64,000 bases of DNA from Paraglaciecola arctica (GTDB taxonomy: Bacteria; Pseudomonadota; Gammaproteobacteria; Enterobacterales; Alteromonadaceae): NCBI RefSeq assembly GCF_018861065.1, contig NZ_JAHKQO010000039.1, positions 124,001 through 188,000 on the forward strand, read 5' to 3'. The position numbers and the translations under genes are program-made. This document shows positions 55,278 to 63,759 of the stretch, one piece after another (position 1 is the stretch's first letter; every line of letters starts with the position of its first letter). Below the pieces are notes generated by a model, which had not been told where the DNA came from, ran no database searches, and saw nothing but the letters and a program-made list of their open reading frames with translations.

Positions 55278-56282
55278 ATGGCTACCATAAAAGATGTTGC
55301 TAAAAAGGCTGGTGTATCAACAGCCACTGTCTCCCGTGTAGTGAACAACGGGCCCAAAGTAGGCGACAAAACCAGAGCCAGAGTGTTAGCTATTATGGCG
55401 CAACTCGGTTACCACCCAAATGAAAACGCTCGAGCCTTGGTCACCAAAAAGAGTCAATCATTAGGTGTTGTTATTCCGGATTTAACCGACCCGTTTTTTG
55501 CATCACTTGCTAACGGCGTCGACAAAATCGCGCGACAAAACAATATGCAATTGTTGCTCAGTACTGGCTCAATCAGCGAAGAGTCAGAACGCCAAGCCAT
55601 TAGTTTTTTATTAGAGCGAAGATGTGAGTCTATTGTGGTGCACAGCAAGAAACTCAGTGACCAAGAAATCATAGAGTTCGCAAACAAAATACCTGGCCTT
55701 GTTTTGATTGACCGCTTTATTCAAGAAATAGCAGATAAATGTATTTGGTTAGACAACGAAGAAGGCGGCAAAATTGCAGCAAGACACTTGTTGTCCTTAG
55801 GTCACAAACAATTGGCCTGCATTTCCAGTCGATATCAAATCGACGACCCCGCTTTGCGATTTAAAGGTTTTAAAAACGAACTGACCGAGTCCGGGTTATC
55901 TTTATTGGCGCATCACTTTGTTGAAGATGAACCCAATTTACAAGGAGGCGAAGTCGCTACCCAAAAGCTACTCGCCAGTGATACTAAGTTCGATGCAATA
56001 TTTGTATACAACGATGCCATGGCGATTGGTGCCATTTCAACTTTGGAAGACAATGGTTTTAAAGTCCCCCTAGATGTATCGGTAATCGGATTTGATGACG
56101 TTTTATTGTCTAGATACTCACGCCCTAAGTTAACCACACTACACTACCCCATTGAAGAAATGGCGGAATTTGCCGCTCAGCTAGCCTTAGGAAAAATAGC
56201 CGCGCCAGCGACTGAACAAGGTAACGGCCATAAGTACATACCTAGATTAGTAAAGCGTGAATCTACGTCACTTAAAACCTAA
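55278..56282 (+). CDS. LacI-family transcriptional regulator (third of three), likely gal regulator
   Basis: The 334-residue protein has helix-turn-helix ATIKDVAKKAGVSTATVSRV and hinge ENARALVTKKSQSLGVVIPDL. Its sugar-binding domain carries DISVIGFDDVLLSR-like wording (here DVSVIGFDDVLLSR). It is divergent from galT, with two TAAACGTTTA operators in the 221-base gap, so it probably represses galT-galK-galE and itself. The P450 cassette lies downstream in the same direction. Effector likely galactose or 6-O-methyl-galactose (inference). Confidence 0.92.
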   Translation: MATIKDVAKKAGVSTATVSRVVNNGPKVGDKTRARVLAIMAQLGYHPNENARALVTKKSQSLGVVIPDLTDPFFASLANGVDKIARQNNMQLLLSTGSISEESERQAISFLLERRCESIVVHSKKLSDQEIIEFANKIPGLVLIDRFIQEIADKCIWLDNEEGGKIAARHLLSLGHKQLACISSRYQIDDPALRFKGFKNELTESGLSLLAHHFVEDEPNLQGGEVATQKLLASDTKFDAIFVYNDAMAIGAISTLEDNGFKVPLDVSVIGFDDVLLSRYSRPKLTTLHYPIEEMAEFAAQLALGKIAAPATEQGNGHKYIPRLVKRESTSLKT

Positions 56283-56484
56283 TAAACTTCAAATGTTGCT
56301 GCTTCACCAGAGAATAACTGTCCTTTCAGCAAATAACTAAATTTTGATATTAAGCTACTCATTTAACGTTTCTAAGCATTTTTATTAGCATATAAACGAT
56401 ATTTTATGCGCCAATGCTGACAGTACTGTGAGTACTGATTGTGATTAAATTTACCCTGCATTTAACTCAATAGAATTCATTAAC

Positions 56485-57621
56485 ATGATCAAATCAAAAG
56501 CAGTTATTTCAGATGGCAATGGACAGTATCACCTTGATAACATCGAAGTGGGTGAATGTGCCGATGACGAAGTGTTAATCAAAATAGCGGCTGCAGGTAT
56601 ATGCCACACCGATTGGGATTCCATACAAACTTGGAATAAACCTTTTATTGTGGGTCATGAAGGAGCAGGTTGGGTACAGGCTGTTGGTAGCAAAGTAACT
56701 AAGGTCGCTGTGGGTGATAAAGCTATTTTGAATTGGGCCATTCCCTGTGGCGAATGTTTCCAATGCCGAGAAGGTAATGTGCATATTTGCGAAACCAACT
56801 CACCGGTTTGCGGCTGTGGTTTAGCCGGTCATGCCAAAATAGAGTCATCTACTCACAACCAGCAACCTATCGAGCGTTCTTTTCATCTAGGTACTATGAG
56901 CGAATATGCCATAGTTAAACAAGCTGCAGTGGTTAAGCTTAATCATGAGATCCCTTTTGCGGCCGCATCTATTATTGGTTGTGGTGTAATGACCGGTTGG
57001 GGCTCAGTAGTAAACGCAGCCAATGTACAAGCCGGTGCATCAGTATGTGTTATTGGCTGTGGCGGCGTGGGGCTTAATGCCATTCAGGGAGCAAGAAATT
57101 CCGGAGCTGCGAAAATTATTGCCATTGATATTAGTGAAGACAGACTTGCTCAAGCCAAAGAGTTTGGCGCGACTCACGGTATTATTGCAAGTAAAGACGA
57201 CACCGATTTTATAGACGTAAAAACACAAGTAAAAGCTTTAACCCATGGCCGAGGTGCCGATTATGCTTTTGAATGCACTGCAATCCCCGCATTAGGCTCT
57301 GCCCCTTTAGCCTTAATTAGAAGCGCCGGTACCGCTGTACAAGTGAGCGGTATAGAGCAACGCATCGATTTTGATTGTGAACTATTTGAATGGGACAAAA
57401 TTTATATCAACCCGCTTTATGGGAAGTGTAATCCAGAGCGTGACTTTACGCGGATCCTTGACCTTTATCAGCAAGGCGAATTAAAGCTCGAAGAGCTGGT
57501 CACTAAAACCTATAAAATCGAAGATATAGCCGAAGGATTTGATGACCTGTTACACGGTCGTATCGCTAAAGGTGTAGTCGTTTTTGAGCATCACGAGTTT
57601 CTCGAGCCTAATGAGCACTAA
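56485..57621 (+). CDS. Zinc-dependent alcohol dehydrogenase, class III-like, of the demethylation cassette
   Basis: The 378-residue MDR enzyme has catalytic zinc ligands in AAGICHTDWDS and GHEGAGWV, with a third Cys in IIGCGVMTGWG. The structural zinc lobe is CGECFQCREGNVHIC. NAD binding appears in VIGCGGVGLNAIQGARNSG, then IAIDISEDRLA. Class III members oxidise S-hydroxymethyl-glutathione. In porphyran-using Bacteroidetes a zinc ADH beside the P450 is reported to handle the formaldehyde released on demethylation. It is 7 bases ahead of an esterase gene. A role in oxidising the formaldehyde is favoured, but the active-site residues that select glutathione adducts were not checked. Confidence 0.85.
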   Translation: MIKSKAVISDGNGQYHLDNIEVGECADDEVLIKIAAAGICHTDWDSIQTWNKPFIVGHEGAGWVQAVGSKVTKVAVGDKAILNWAIPCGECFQCREGNVHICETNSPVCGCGLAGHAKIESSTHNQQPIERSFHLGTMSEYAIVKQAAVVKLNHEIPFAAASIIGCGVMTGWGSVVNAANVQAGASVCVIGCGGVGLNAIQGARNSGAAKIIAIDISEDRLAQAKEFGATHGIIASKDDTDFIDVKTQVKALTHGRGADYAFECTAIPALGSAPLALIRSAGTAVQVSGIEQRIDFDCELFEWDKIYINPLYGKCNPERDFTRILDLYQQGELKLEELVTKTYKIEDIAEGFDDLLHGRIAKGVVVFEHHEFLEPNEH

Positions 57622-57627
57622 GTCACT

Positions 57628-58437
57628 ATGTCCATAATACGAATAGAACAATCCAATCCTGAGTTTGCACGCGACAACACCATGACGCTGACACTTAACT
57701 CTACACATCTAGGCGGACGCCGAGATGTCACTATCTATAATCCTTATAGTCAGGCTAAAGATTTGCCTGTGGTTATTCTACTTCACGGAGTCTACGGAAA
57801 TAACTGGGTGTGGATGGACTTAGGTGGTGCACACCTTGTTTATGAACAACTACGTCAACAAGGGTTATCGGAATTTGTGTTAGTGATGCCATCCGATGGC
57901 GGCATCTGGGAAGGATCGGCTTATTTACCTTTGCCACATCATGGAAATTTCGAAAAATGGATAGTCGAAGATGTGATAGATGGCGTACAAACCACTGTAG
58001 ATTCTGTAAGCGAACACAGTAATTTATATATTAGTGGTTTATCTATGGGTGGTTATGGTGCACTGCGCCTTGGCGCAAAATATGCGACTAAATTCAGCGG
58101 TATTTCAGCACACTCGGCCATTACCAAAGTAACTGACATGGCGTTATTTACCGATACTCCCTTAGATAACTACCAAACTCAAGTTGAGCACGAATCGGAT
58201 ATTGTGTATTGGTGTAAAACAAACCAATCACAATTGCCCCCTTTACGATTTGACTGTGGCGAACAAGATCAATTATTTGGCAGCAATCAACAGCTCACTA
58301 AAGCCTTAGGCGATGCTAATATTTCTCATCAATTCGCGGTGAACCAAGGTAGCCATGAATGGGCGTACTGGCATCAGCATTTGCAGACCACTTTATGCTT
58401 CTTCGATAATATTGAAAAAAAGTCTAAAAGCGCATAA
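57628..58437 (+). CDS. Esterase D/S-formylglutathione-hydrolase-like alpha/beta hydrolase
   Basis: The 269-residue protein has oxyanion motif LLHGVYGNNWVW, nucleophile elbow GLSMGGYGAL, catalytic Asp probably in FDCGEQDQLFG and His in GSHEWAYWH. This is the esterase D fold that includes S-formylglutathione hydrolases, but the wording around Ser is GLSMGGYG where classical FrmB enzymes have a GHSMGG-type elbow. Encoded 7 bases after the ADH and before the P450, it would complete formaldehyde to formate conversion, or act as a carbohydrate acetyl-esterase. No signal peptide, so cytoplasmic. Confidence 0.8.
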   Translation: MSIIRIEQSNPEFARDNTMTLTLNSTHLGGRRDVTIYNPYSQAKDLPVVILLHGVYGNNWVWMDLGGAHLVYEQLRQQGLSEFVLVMPSDGGIWEGSAYLPLPHHGNFEKWIVEDVIDGVQTTVDSVSEHSNLYISGLSMGGYGALRLGAKYATKFSGISAHSAITKVTDMALFTDTPLDNYQTQVEHESDIVYWCKTNQSQLPPLRFDCGEQDQLFGSNQQLTKALGDANISHQFAVNQGSHEWAYWHQHLQTTLCFFDNIEKKSKSA

Positions 58438-58540
58438 TTATGATATTTTTAACTCTATATGTAGCATTAATTACAACTTAACTACATTAAAATAACATTA
58501 TTGGCAATATTAACCACAATAGAAAAACGTTGAGAACTTC

Positions 58541-59698
58541 ATGAATAAAAGTGATTTGAACGACCCTTTTGAACAAGCCAGAGTGGAACAAGGCTTCGCA
58601 CAAGTTAGCGATCAAGACGATCCTGTCACTATGGTGTTAAGGCTAAAAGACGTCAGAAAGTGTGCACACAACACCAAAACCTTTAGCTCCGAAGATGTCC
58701 CTGGGCGCATAGTGGTGCCTTCAGAAGTCAACATTCGTACAACTAGACAAATTCCCTTTGAAGTTGATCCGCCGATGCACAAAGGTTACCGAGCCTTGCT
58801 CGACCCTTGGTTTAAACGACCTTTGGAAGATGAATACAAGGCCAAACTTAACGCCCAAATAGATGAATTAGTTGACGCTGTAATAAATGGCGAGCCAGTA
58901 GAAGTAATAGAACAGTTTTCATTAGTACTGCAATCCAGAGCGTTAACATTGTTACTTAACACACCTTTCGAAGATTCAGATTTGTGGATTAGTTGGGGTA
59001 CCCATGTTTTTCGAAGTGAAGGCGAAGCATTAGACGGTGATAAAGCACAAATTCTTTATGATTATATCGATGCAGAAATTGAGCGTGCCATTGCCAACCC
59101 GTCAGACGATCTTTATTCGGTATTGTTAGCCGCTGAAGTAGATGGCAAAAAACTCACTAAAGAAGAAGTTAAAGGTGTCATTGTATTAACTTTCTCTGGT
59201 GGTCGAGATACTGTTATCAATGCCGTCTCAAACACCATAGCCTATTTCGCTGAGCATCCTGAATCATTACAACGTTTGCGTGACGAGCCTGAAATTCGTG
59301 GCCGCGCCATTGAAGAATTCATTCGCTATTTCTCACCTCTTACACACATGGGCCGAGTCGTCACAGAAGATACCCAAGTATGTGAACATGCGGCCAAAGC
59401 TGATACTCGTATATCTTTATGCTGGGCCTCGGCAAACCGCGATGCATCGGTGTTTGAAACTCCAAACGAGGTGGTGCTAGACCGTAAAATGAACCCTCAC
59501 GTCGGTTTTGGTTTTGGTCATCACAACTGTTTAGGGGCTACTCATGCCAGGCAAATCCTTAGCACCTTAATCAATGTACTGTGCGACAAAGTACAGACTA
59601 TCGATTTGCTGGACACTGAAGACAATATTGAAGAATGGGATGAATTTAAACGTAAGGTAGGGTATCACCGCCTGAATGTTCGATTTAATCCCAAATAA
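58541..59698 (+). CDS. Cytochrome P450, probable 6-O-methyl-D-galactose demethylase (CYP236-like)
   Basis: The 385-residue soluble bacterial P450 has the haem-Cys loop FGFGHHNCLGATHAR (Cys330), the K-helix ExxR in EEFIRYFSP, and the I-helix oxygen-binding region FSGGRDTVIN. The I-helix reads S-G-G-R-D-T where most P450s have A-G-x-D/E-T. CYP236A enzymes of Zobellia and Formosa remove the methyl group from 6-O-methyl-D-galactose of porphyran, releasing formaldehyde. The same trio (P450, ferredoxin, reductase) is encoded here beside a Leloir operon, which supports that function. Substrate identity is inferred, not read from the sequence. Confidence 0.88.
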   Translation: MNKSDLNDPFEQARVEQGFAQVSDQDDPVTMVLRLKDVRKCAHNTKTFSSEDVPGRIVVPSEVNIRTTRQIPFEVDPPMHKGYRALLDPWFKRPLEDEYKAKLNAQIDELVDAVINGEPVEVIEQFSLVLQSRALTLLLNTPFEDSDLWISWGTHVFRSEGEALDGDKAQILYDYIDAEIERAIANPSDDLYSVLLAAEVDGKKLTKEEVKGVIVLTFSGGRDTVINAVSNTIAYFAEHPESLQRLRDEPEIRGRAIEEFIRYFSPLTHMGRVVTEDTQVCEHAAKADTRISLCWASANRDASVFETPNEVVLDRKMNPHVGFGFGHHNCLGATHARQILSTLINVLCDKVQTIDLLDTEDNIEEWDEFKRKVGYHRLNVRFNPK

Positions 59699-59767
59699 CC
59701 GCATACTTACCATTCATGCTTACGGGTATTGGATGACAAAAACTACATTAACACCGAGGTAAATAAC

Positions 59768-60076
59768 ATGGCAAAAATTACATTTATTACACAAGACGAC
59801 GAGAACATTGTTCTAGAAGCTGACTCTGGTTCAGTGATGGCATTAGCTGTTGAAAACGGTGTAAGTGGTATCGACGGTGATTGTGGTGGCGTATGTTCTT
59901 GCGCAACTTGTCATGTGCATGTTAACCCAGATCAAGTAAGTCAAACCGGAGAAGCCAGTGAAATCGAAAAAGATATGCTGGAACTCGATGACAATGCTAA
60001 CGAATACAGCCGTCTTTGCTGCCAAATTGAGATTAGTGAAAAACTCGATGGCTTGATCCTGACTGTCGCTAATTAA
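59768..60076 (+). CDS. [2Fe-2S] ferredoxin, adrenodoxin/putidaredoxin type
   Basis: The start was set at ATG 59768 (MAKITFITQDD) with GAGG upstream; the open frame extends 13 codons further. The 102-residue protein has cluster Cys39, Cys45 and Cys48 in CGGVCSCATC and a fourth Cys in SRLCCQIE. This is the C-x5-C-x2-C pattern of ferredoxins that serve P450s. It carries electrons from the neighbouring FAD reductase to the P450 in the cytoplasm. It lies 69 bases after the P450 gene. Confidence 0.92.
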   Translation: MAKITFITQDDENIVLEADSGSVMALAVENGVSGIDGDCGGVCSCATCHVHVNPDQVSQTGEASEIEKDMLELDDNANEYSRLCCQIEISEKLDGLILTVAN

Positions 60077-60086
60077 GGTAAGTACG

Positions 60087-61337
60087 ATGTCTGACATGCA
60101 AACGTTGAATGGTAACTGTATTATAATTGGCGCCAGCCACGCAGGTGTGAATGCCGCTTTTGCTTTACGTAAAGAAGGTTGGCAAGGTGCGATCACAATT
60201 TTTGATACAGATCCTACCTTACCTTATCATCGACCTCCGTTATCTAAAGCCTATTTAACTAGCGATGATGGCATCGAAAAGAATCTGCTGAAAGCTGAAC
60301 AAAGCTATGAAAAGAATAATATCAGCTTAAGTTTAGGCATCAAAATCACATTGATAGACCGTCAAAAACAGCTCATTCATACCGAAGATGGTGAGCTGCA
60401 TAACTACAGCAAACTCATTATTGCCACAGGTGCACGACCTTTTATTCCCCCTATTAAGGGCATAGACAGCGCGCATCAACTATACCCATTACGTACTGCT
60501 GAAGATGTTAATCACATCCGTCAGGCAATGTTAAACAGTGACAGCCAAAGAGTAGTCATCATTGGTGGTGGGTACATCGGTCTAGAAACTGCTGCATCCT
60601 TAAAGAAAATGGGGGCCAATGTCACCGTACTCGAACGTGAATCACGGATTTTAGCTCGGGTCACCGCTCCTTTAATGTCGGACTATTTTCAACAACTACA
60701 TCATGAACATGGCGTAGAAGTGTTCACCGCTAAAGATGTGATTAGCATCGAAACAAAGGATGATTCAAATACTGTCATCTGCGCCGATGGTAGCCAATAT
60801 CCCGCAGATATTATCATTGTTGGTGTGGGTATTCGGGTCAATACTGAACTTGCCTTAGAGGCAGGTTTGGACATTGAAAATGGTATAAAAGTAGATAATG
60901 CTGCCCGAACCAATGATAACGATATTTACGCCATAGGCGATTGCAGTTTTCATCACAATCCGCACTACAATCGTTTGATTCGTTTAGAATCGGTGCAAAA
61001 TGCCGTTGATCAAGCCAAAGTTGCGGCTGCATCGATTTGCGGCAAAGACGTCACTTACGACACCCTGCCATGGTTTTGGTCGGATCAATATGATGTCAAA
61101 TTGCAGATGGTTGGCTTATCCAGCGGATACAATAAGGTGATATTACGTAAAGAAACAGACGATGAGGGTAAGTTTTCAGTGTGGTATTTTGACCATGACC
61201 GCCTATTGTCGGTAGATACAATCAACCACGCCAAAGCCTATGTGGTGGGCACTAAACTCATTAAAAGCGGTGCCGTTATCAACCAAAGCAAACTCGCCGA
61301 CAGCCGTATAGCCTTGCATCCCGATAACCTAATCTAG
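60087..61337 (+). CDS. FAD-dependent ferredoxin reductase for the P450 system
   Basis: The 416-residue protein has an FAD-binding GASHAGVNAAFALRKEGW, then PYHRPPLSKAYL, an ATGARPFIPPI segment, and a NAD(P)H-binding GGGYIGLETAASLKKMGANVTVLE (quoted as its GGGYIGLE core and VTVLE end). A second FAD motif is DNDIYAIGDCSF. The C-terminal domain has PWFWSDQYDVKLQMVG, typical of rhodocoxin and putidaredoxin reductases. It is 10 bases after the ferredoxin gene and completes the three-component P450 system. Confidence 0.92.
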   Translation: MSDMQTLNGNCIIIGASHAGVNAAFALRKEGWQGAITIFDTDPTLPYHRPPLSKAYLTSDDGIEKNLLKAEQSYEKNNISLSLGIKITLIDRQKQLIHTEDGELHNYSKLIIATGARPFIPPIKGIDSAHQLYPLRTAEDVNHIRQAMLNSDSQRVVIIGGGYIGLETAASLKKMGANVTVLERESRILARVTAPLMSDYFQQLHHEHGVEVFTAKDVISIETKDDSNTVICADGSQYPADIIIVGVGIRVNTELALEAGLDIENGIKVDNAARTNDNDIYAIGDCSFHHNPHYNRLIRLESVQNAVDQAKVAAASICGKDVTYDTLPWFWSDQYDVKLQMVGLSSGYNKVILRKETDDEGKFSVWYFDHDRLLSVDTINHAKAYVVGTKLIKSGAVINQSKLADSRIALHPDNLI

Positions 61338-61391
61338 TGTGAATTGAAGTAACTAGCAAACACAGGTGTTGTTAATATTGACTTTTGAATA

Positions 61392-61431
61392 GCTCTGTTT
61401 GTGCAAGTTTAACCATTTACACATACAGAGC
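61392..61431. terminator. Long stem-loop after the P450 cassette
   Basis: GCTCTGTTTGTG and CACATACAGAGC pair over 11 of 12 bases around a 16-base loop, 54 bases after the reductase stop. There is no T run, so it may be a processed 3' end or a minute inverted-repeat element instead of a rho-independent terminator. Confidence 0.45.
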
Positions 61432-61630
61432 CGTGGCAACTAGGTAACCAATGGTTTTTCAGCCCGAGTTGAAATAACCAACTTTTCAAATGCCTGGGAC
61501 CGAACAACAATACATTGTTCAAACGTCTGCGTTTATAAGGGTTGTCATATTTGGCTCTGTTTTATTGTCGGTCTATTTTGTGTTGCAAATGGACTGACTG
61601 ATTTTCTAAATGGATTAATACATTAAAGGT

Positions 61631-62122
61631 TTATAATGAGTAAGCAAATTTAACCGCACAAGCTGATAGATACATACCGAACCCAAAGATCCCATGATTC
61701 AAAATGCTCTGCAATCTAACTGCATTAGGTTTAGGCGTGCGAGAAGCAGCGATACCCGCTCCCATGCCCGGTTGCATGATAAAAAAAGGAGCGACAACTG
61801 TAGCTATCCCCACTACCAGCGCCGGTATAATCGATGGGTGTTGGATCCAAGTTTCTCCAAAAATAACCACTAATAGGGCCGCGTATGCTACGCCTATTAT
61901 ATAGTGCGCCGTCCACCCTATTAAGTGTTCACCACCCACAGCTTCCGATGCAGCAATTGAAACGTGATGAAATTTACCACCTGGTAGATAAGCGATCCAA
62001 CGGCCCACCAATGCCCAATTAGTCGGCGGAATGTTAAATAGTTGCGCCCTCGCTATTGCCCATAGATCCATCACTGCGGTTGCACCAATGCCAATTAATA
62101 TTACACAAAATAGATTTTCCAC
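61631..62122 (-). CDS. DUF2938-family membrane protein
   Basis: The 163-residue protein has four predicted membrane helices. The family features are GIGATAVMDLWAIARAQLFN, NWALVGRWIAYLPGGKF, GWTAHYIIGVAYA and PFFIMQPGMGAGIAASRTP. DUF2938 proteins have no assigned role. It is divergent from a merR gene and faces a MerR-type promoter with a 19-base spacer, so it is the regulator's probable target and may respond to a redox or metal stress. Confidence 0.85.
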   Translation of the reverse strand: MENLFCVILIGIGATAVMDLWAIARAQLFNIPPTNWALVGRWIAYLPGGKFHHVSIAASEAVGGEHLIGWTAHYIIGVAYAALLVVIFGETWIQHPSIIPALVVGIATVVAPFFIMQPGMGAGIAASRTPKPNAVRLQSILNHGIFGFGMYLSACAVKFAYSL

Positions 62123-62161
62123 AAACTGCTCCGTTACTGGTTATGATTCTTAACAAATGTT

Positions 62162-62192
62162 AGTCTACGACTTCAAGTCAACTTTAAGTCAA
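62162..62192 (-). promoter_or_regulatory. MerR-type promoter/operator with 19-base spacer
   Basis: On the minus strand -35 TTGACT (62187-62192) and -10 TAGACT (62162-62167) are separated by 19 bases, two more than normal. The spacer and -35 contain the near-perfect inverted repeat GACTTCAAGT/ACTTTAAGTC (62169-62190, 9 of 10 bases). This is the classic MerR/SoxR-activated promoter, driving the DUF2938 gene and lying just before merR. Confidence 0.8.
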
Positions 62193-62201
62193 GAGAAGTT
62201 C

Positions 62202-62615
62202 ATGGATATTTCTGAGGTAGCTAAACGCTCAGGTGTTCCCGCCTCTACATTACGTTATTACGAAGAAAAGGGCTTAATTCGCTCTATTGGTAGGCAAGGT
62301 ATACGCCGAGTTTTCAATGCGAACGTAATTGAACGGCTTGCATTAATTGCTTTGGGTCGAGTTGCTGGCTTTTCGTTGGATGAAATTTCAAATATTGTAG
62401 GAAATGAGAAAAAGCCAACTATTGATAGTGATATGTTGCTTCGTAAAGCAACTGAGCTTGACCGTACTATACAAAAATTAACCGCGATGCGAGATGGACT
62501 TCAACATGCCGCGGCTTGCACCGCACCGAGTCATATGGAATGCCCTAGGTTTCGTCGCTTAATGGGATTGGCAGCATCAGGAGGAATTAAAGGGGCTAGC
62601 TCGAATAAGTTATAA
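62202..62615 (+). CDS. MerR-family transcriptional regulator
   Basis: The start was set at ATG 62202 (MDISEVAKRSGVPASTLRYY); the frame is open 15 codons upstream but through the operator. The 137-residue protein has the MerR helix-turn-helix (residues 2-35), the recognition wing GLIRSIGRQGIRRVF, and a dimerisation helix (LLRKATELDRTIQKLTAMRD). The C-terminal CTAPSHMECPRFRRLM has two Cys (CTAPSHMEC, seven residues between them) that could sense metal or oxidant. It is divergent from DUF2938. Confidence 0.88.
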   Translation: MDISEVAKRSGVPASTLRYYEEKGLIRSIGRQGIRRVFNANVIERLALIALGRVAGFSLDEISNIVGNEKKPTIDSDMLLRKATELDRTIQKLTAMRDGLQHAAACTAPSHMECPRFRRLMGLAASGGIKGASSNKL

Positions 62616-62747
62616 AACAACTCTCATAAAAAGCCTGTTGCTCAAAACCTATCGCTGTTGCTCACAAGAAATGCCACCGTGAATTCTACTGTACATAACA
62701 TAATGATTATGTATGATAAATTTGTGTTTTATCAGAGACTGGCATAT

Positions 62748-63497
62748 ATGTTCAAGTCACTATTGGTGTTTATATTTCTAGCAAGCGTATTTCTGTCATT
62801 TACTACCCAAGGGGAAAACTCAAACACTGTATTACAGGTAGGTGTTCCTGAAATTCCTCCTTTAGTTTATACCAACAAACAGGGTCAATTAGTTGGTACT
62901 TCAGTACGTTACTTTGAGTTATTACAGCAACAAACCGGATTAGAATTCAACTTAACCCCCTACCCTTATGCACGTATCGTTTATGGCATTAAACAAGGCA
63001 CGTTAGATCTCGCCGTTATTTTCAAAAATCCCCAATTGGAAGGTTATGCTGATTTTATAGGGCCTATTTCTAAATCAAAAGTCATAGTCCTACCTCAAGT
63101 AGGTATGGAAATTAATAGCTACAATGAATTGCTTCCACTAAAACAATTTGCAGTCATTCGTTCTGCCAGTTTATCAAAAGAGTTTGATCGTGACTTTCAA
63201 GGACGCAAACTTGAAGTAAGAAATTATCAACAAGGTATTCAACTACTCAGTTTGAAAAGAGTTGATGCACTAGTCGGCTCTTTAGTTGGAATTGAATACA
63301 ATGTAGCTGCGCTAGGAAAAAGCATGAACGACTTTGGACGACCATTTGCCCTGTCAGAGAAAGAAATATGGCTACATTTTTCAAAAAAATCCGCAAATAG
63401 AGACGCAATCAATACCCTTAGAGTTGCAGTCAAAAACCAATATAAACCAGATTTAATGTATGAATTGTATAACACTGCCAAACAAAGCAGCGAATAG
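62748..63497 (+). CDS. Periplasmic solute-binding protein, family 3 (amino-acid type)
   Basis: The start was moved to ATG 62748 (MFKSLLVFIFLASVFLSF), which gives a signal peptide; the open frame begins 30 codons earlier. The 249-residue protein has LQVGVPEIPPLVYTNKQGQLVGTS, the opening of SBP_bac_3 domains (quoted as VGVPEIPPLVY and GQLVGTS). It goes on with YPYARIVYGIKQGTLDLAVIF. No ABC permease or ATPase is adjacent, so it may be a stand-alone sensor-type or orphan binding protein, as is common in Alteromonadales. Ligand unknown. Confidence 0.8.
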   Translation: MFKSLLVFIFLASVFLSFTTQGENSNTVLQVGVPEIPPLVYTNKQGQLVGTSVRYFELLQQQTGLEFNLTPYPYARIVYGIKQGTLDLAVIFKNPQLEGYADFIGPISKSKVIVLPQVGMEINSYNELLPLKQFAVIRSASLSKEFDRDFQGRKLEVRNYQQGIQLLSLKRVDALVGSLVGIEYNVAALGKSMNDFGRPFALSEKEIWLHFSKKSANRDAINTLRVAVKNQYKPDLMYELYNTAKQSSE

Positions 63498-63695
63498 AAG
63501 AATACAGCGCCAACTTACCTACAAAATTATTTAGACTCGTTAACTAATATAAGCACCATTATGTCTCTTATGCGACCCTCTCGTTATAACTCGCTTTAAT
63601 CAGTGCAATTTCGGCTTAATAAAGCGCGGATAAACTAAACAGCACTTCGCGTAATTCCACTGGTATTCCTCGATGTATGATTCAATTTAAATATA

Positions 63696-63746
63696 GTTGA
63701 CATTATCAACCTAAATAATTATAGTAGACATTATCAACTATAATTA
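63696..63746 (+). promoter_or_regulatory. Paired palindromic operators upstream of the DUF2798 gene
   Basis: GTTGACATTATCAAC (63696-63710) is a perfect interrupted palindrome. A second copy with one change (GTAGACATTATCAAC, 63724-63738) lies 28 bases on and is part of a larger 31-base palindrome with arms TAATTATAGTAGA/TCAACTATAATTA (12 of 13 pairs). The arrangement suggests two dimers of a MarR- or TetR-type repressor. The regulator gene is not in the window. Confidence 0.7.
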
Positions 63747-63759
63747 TTTGGATGCTGTT

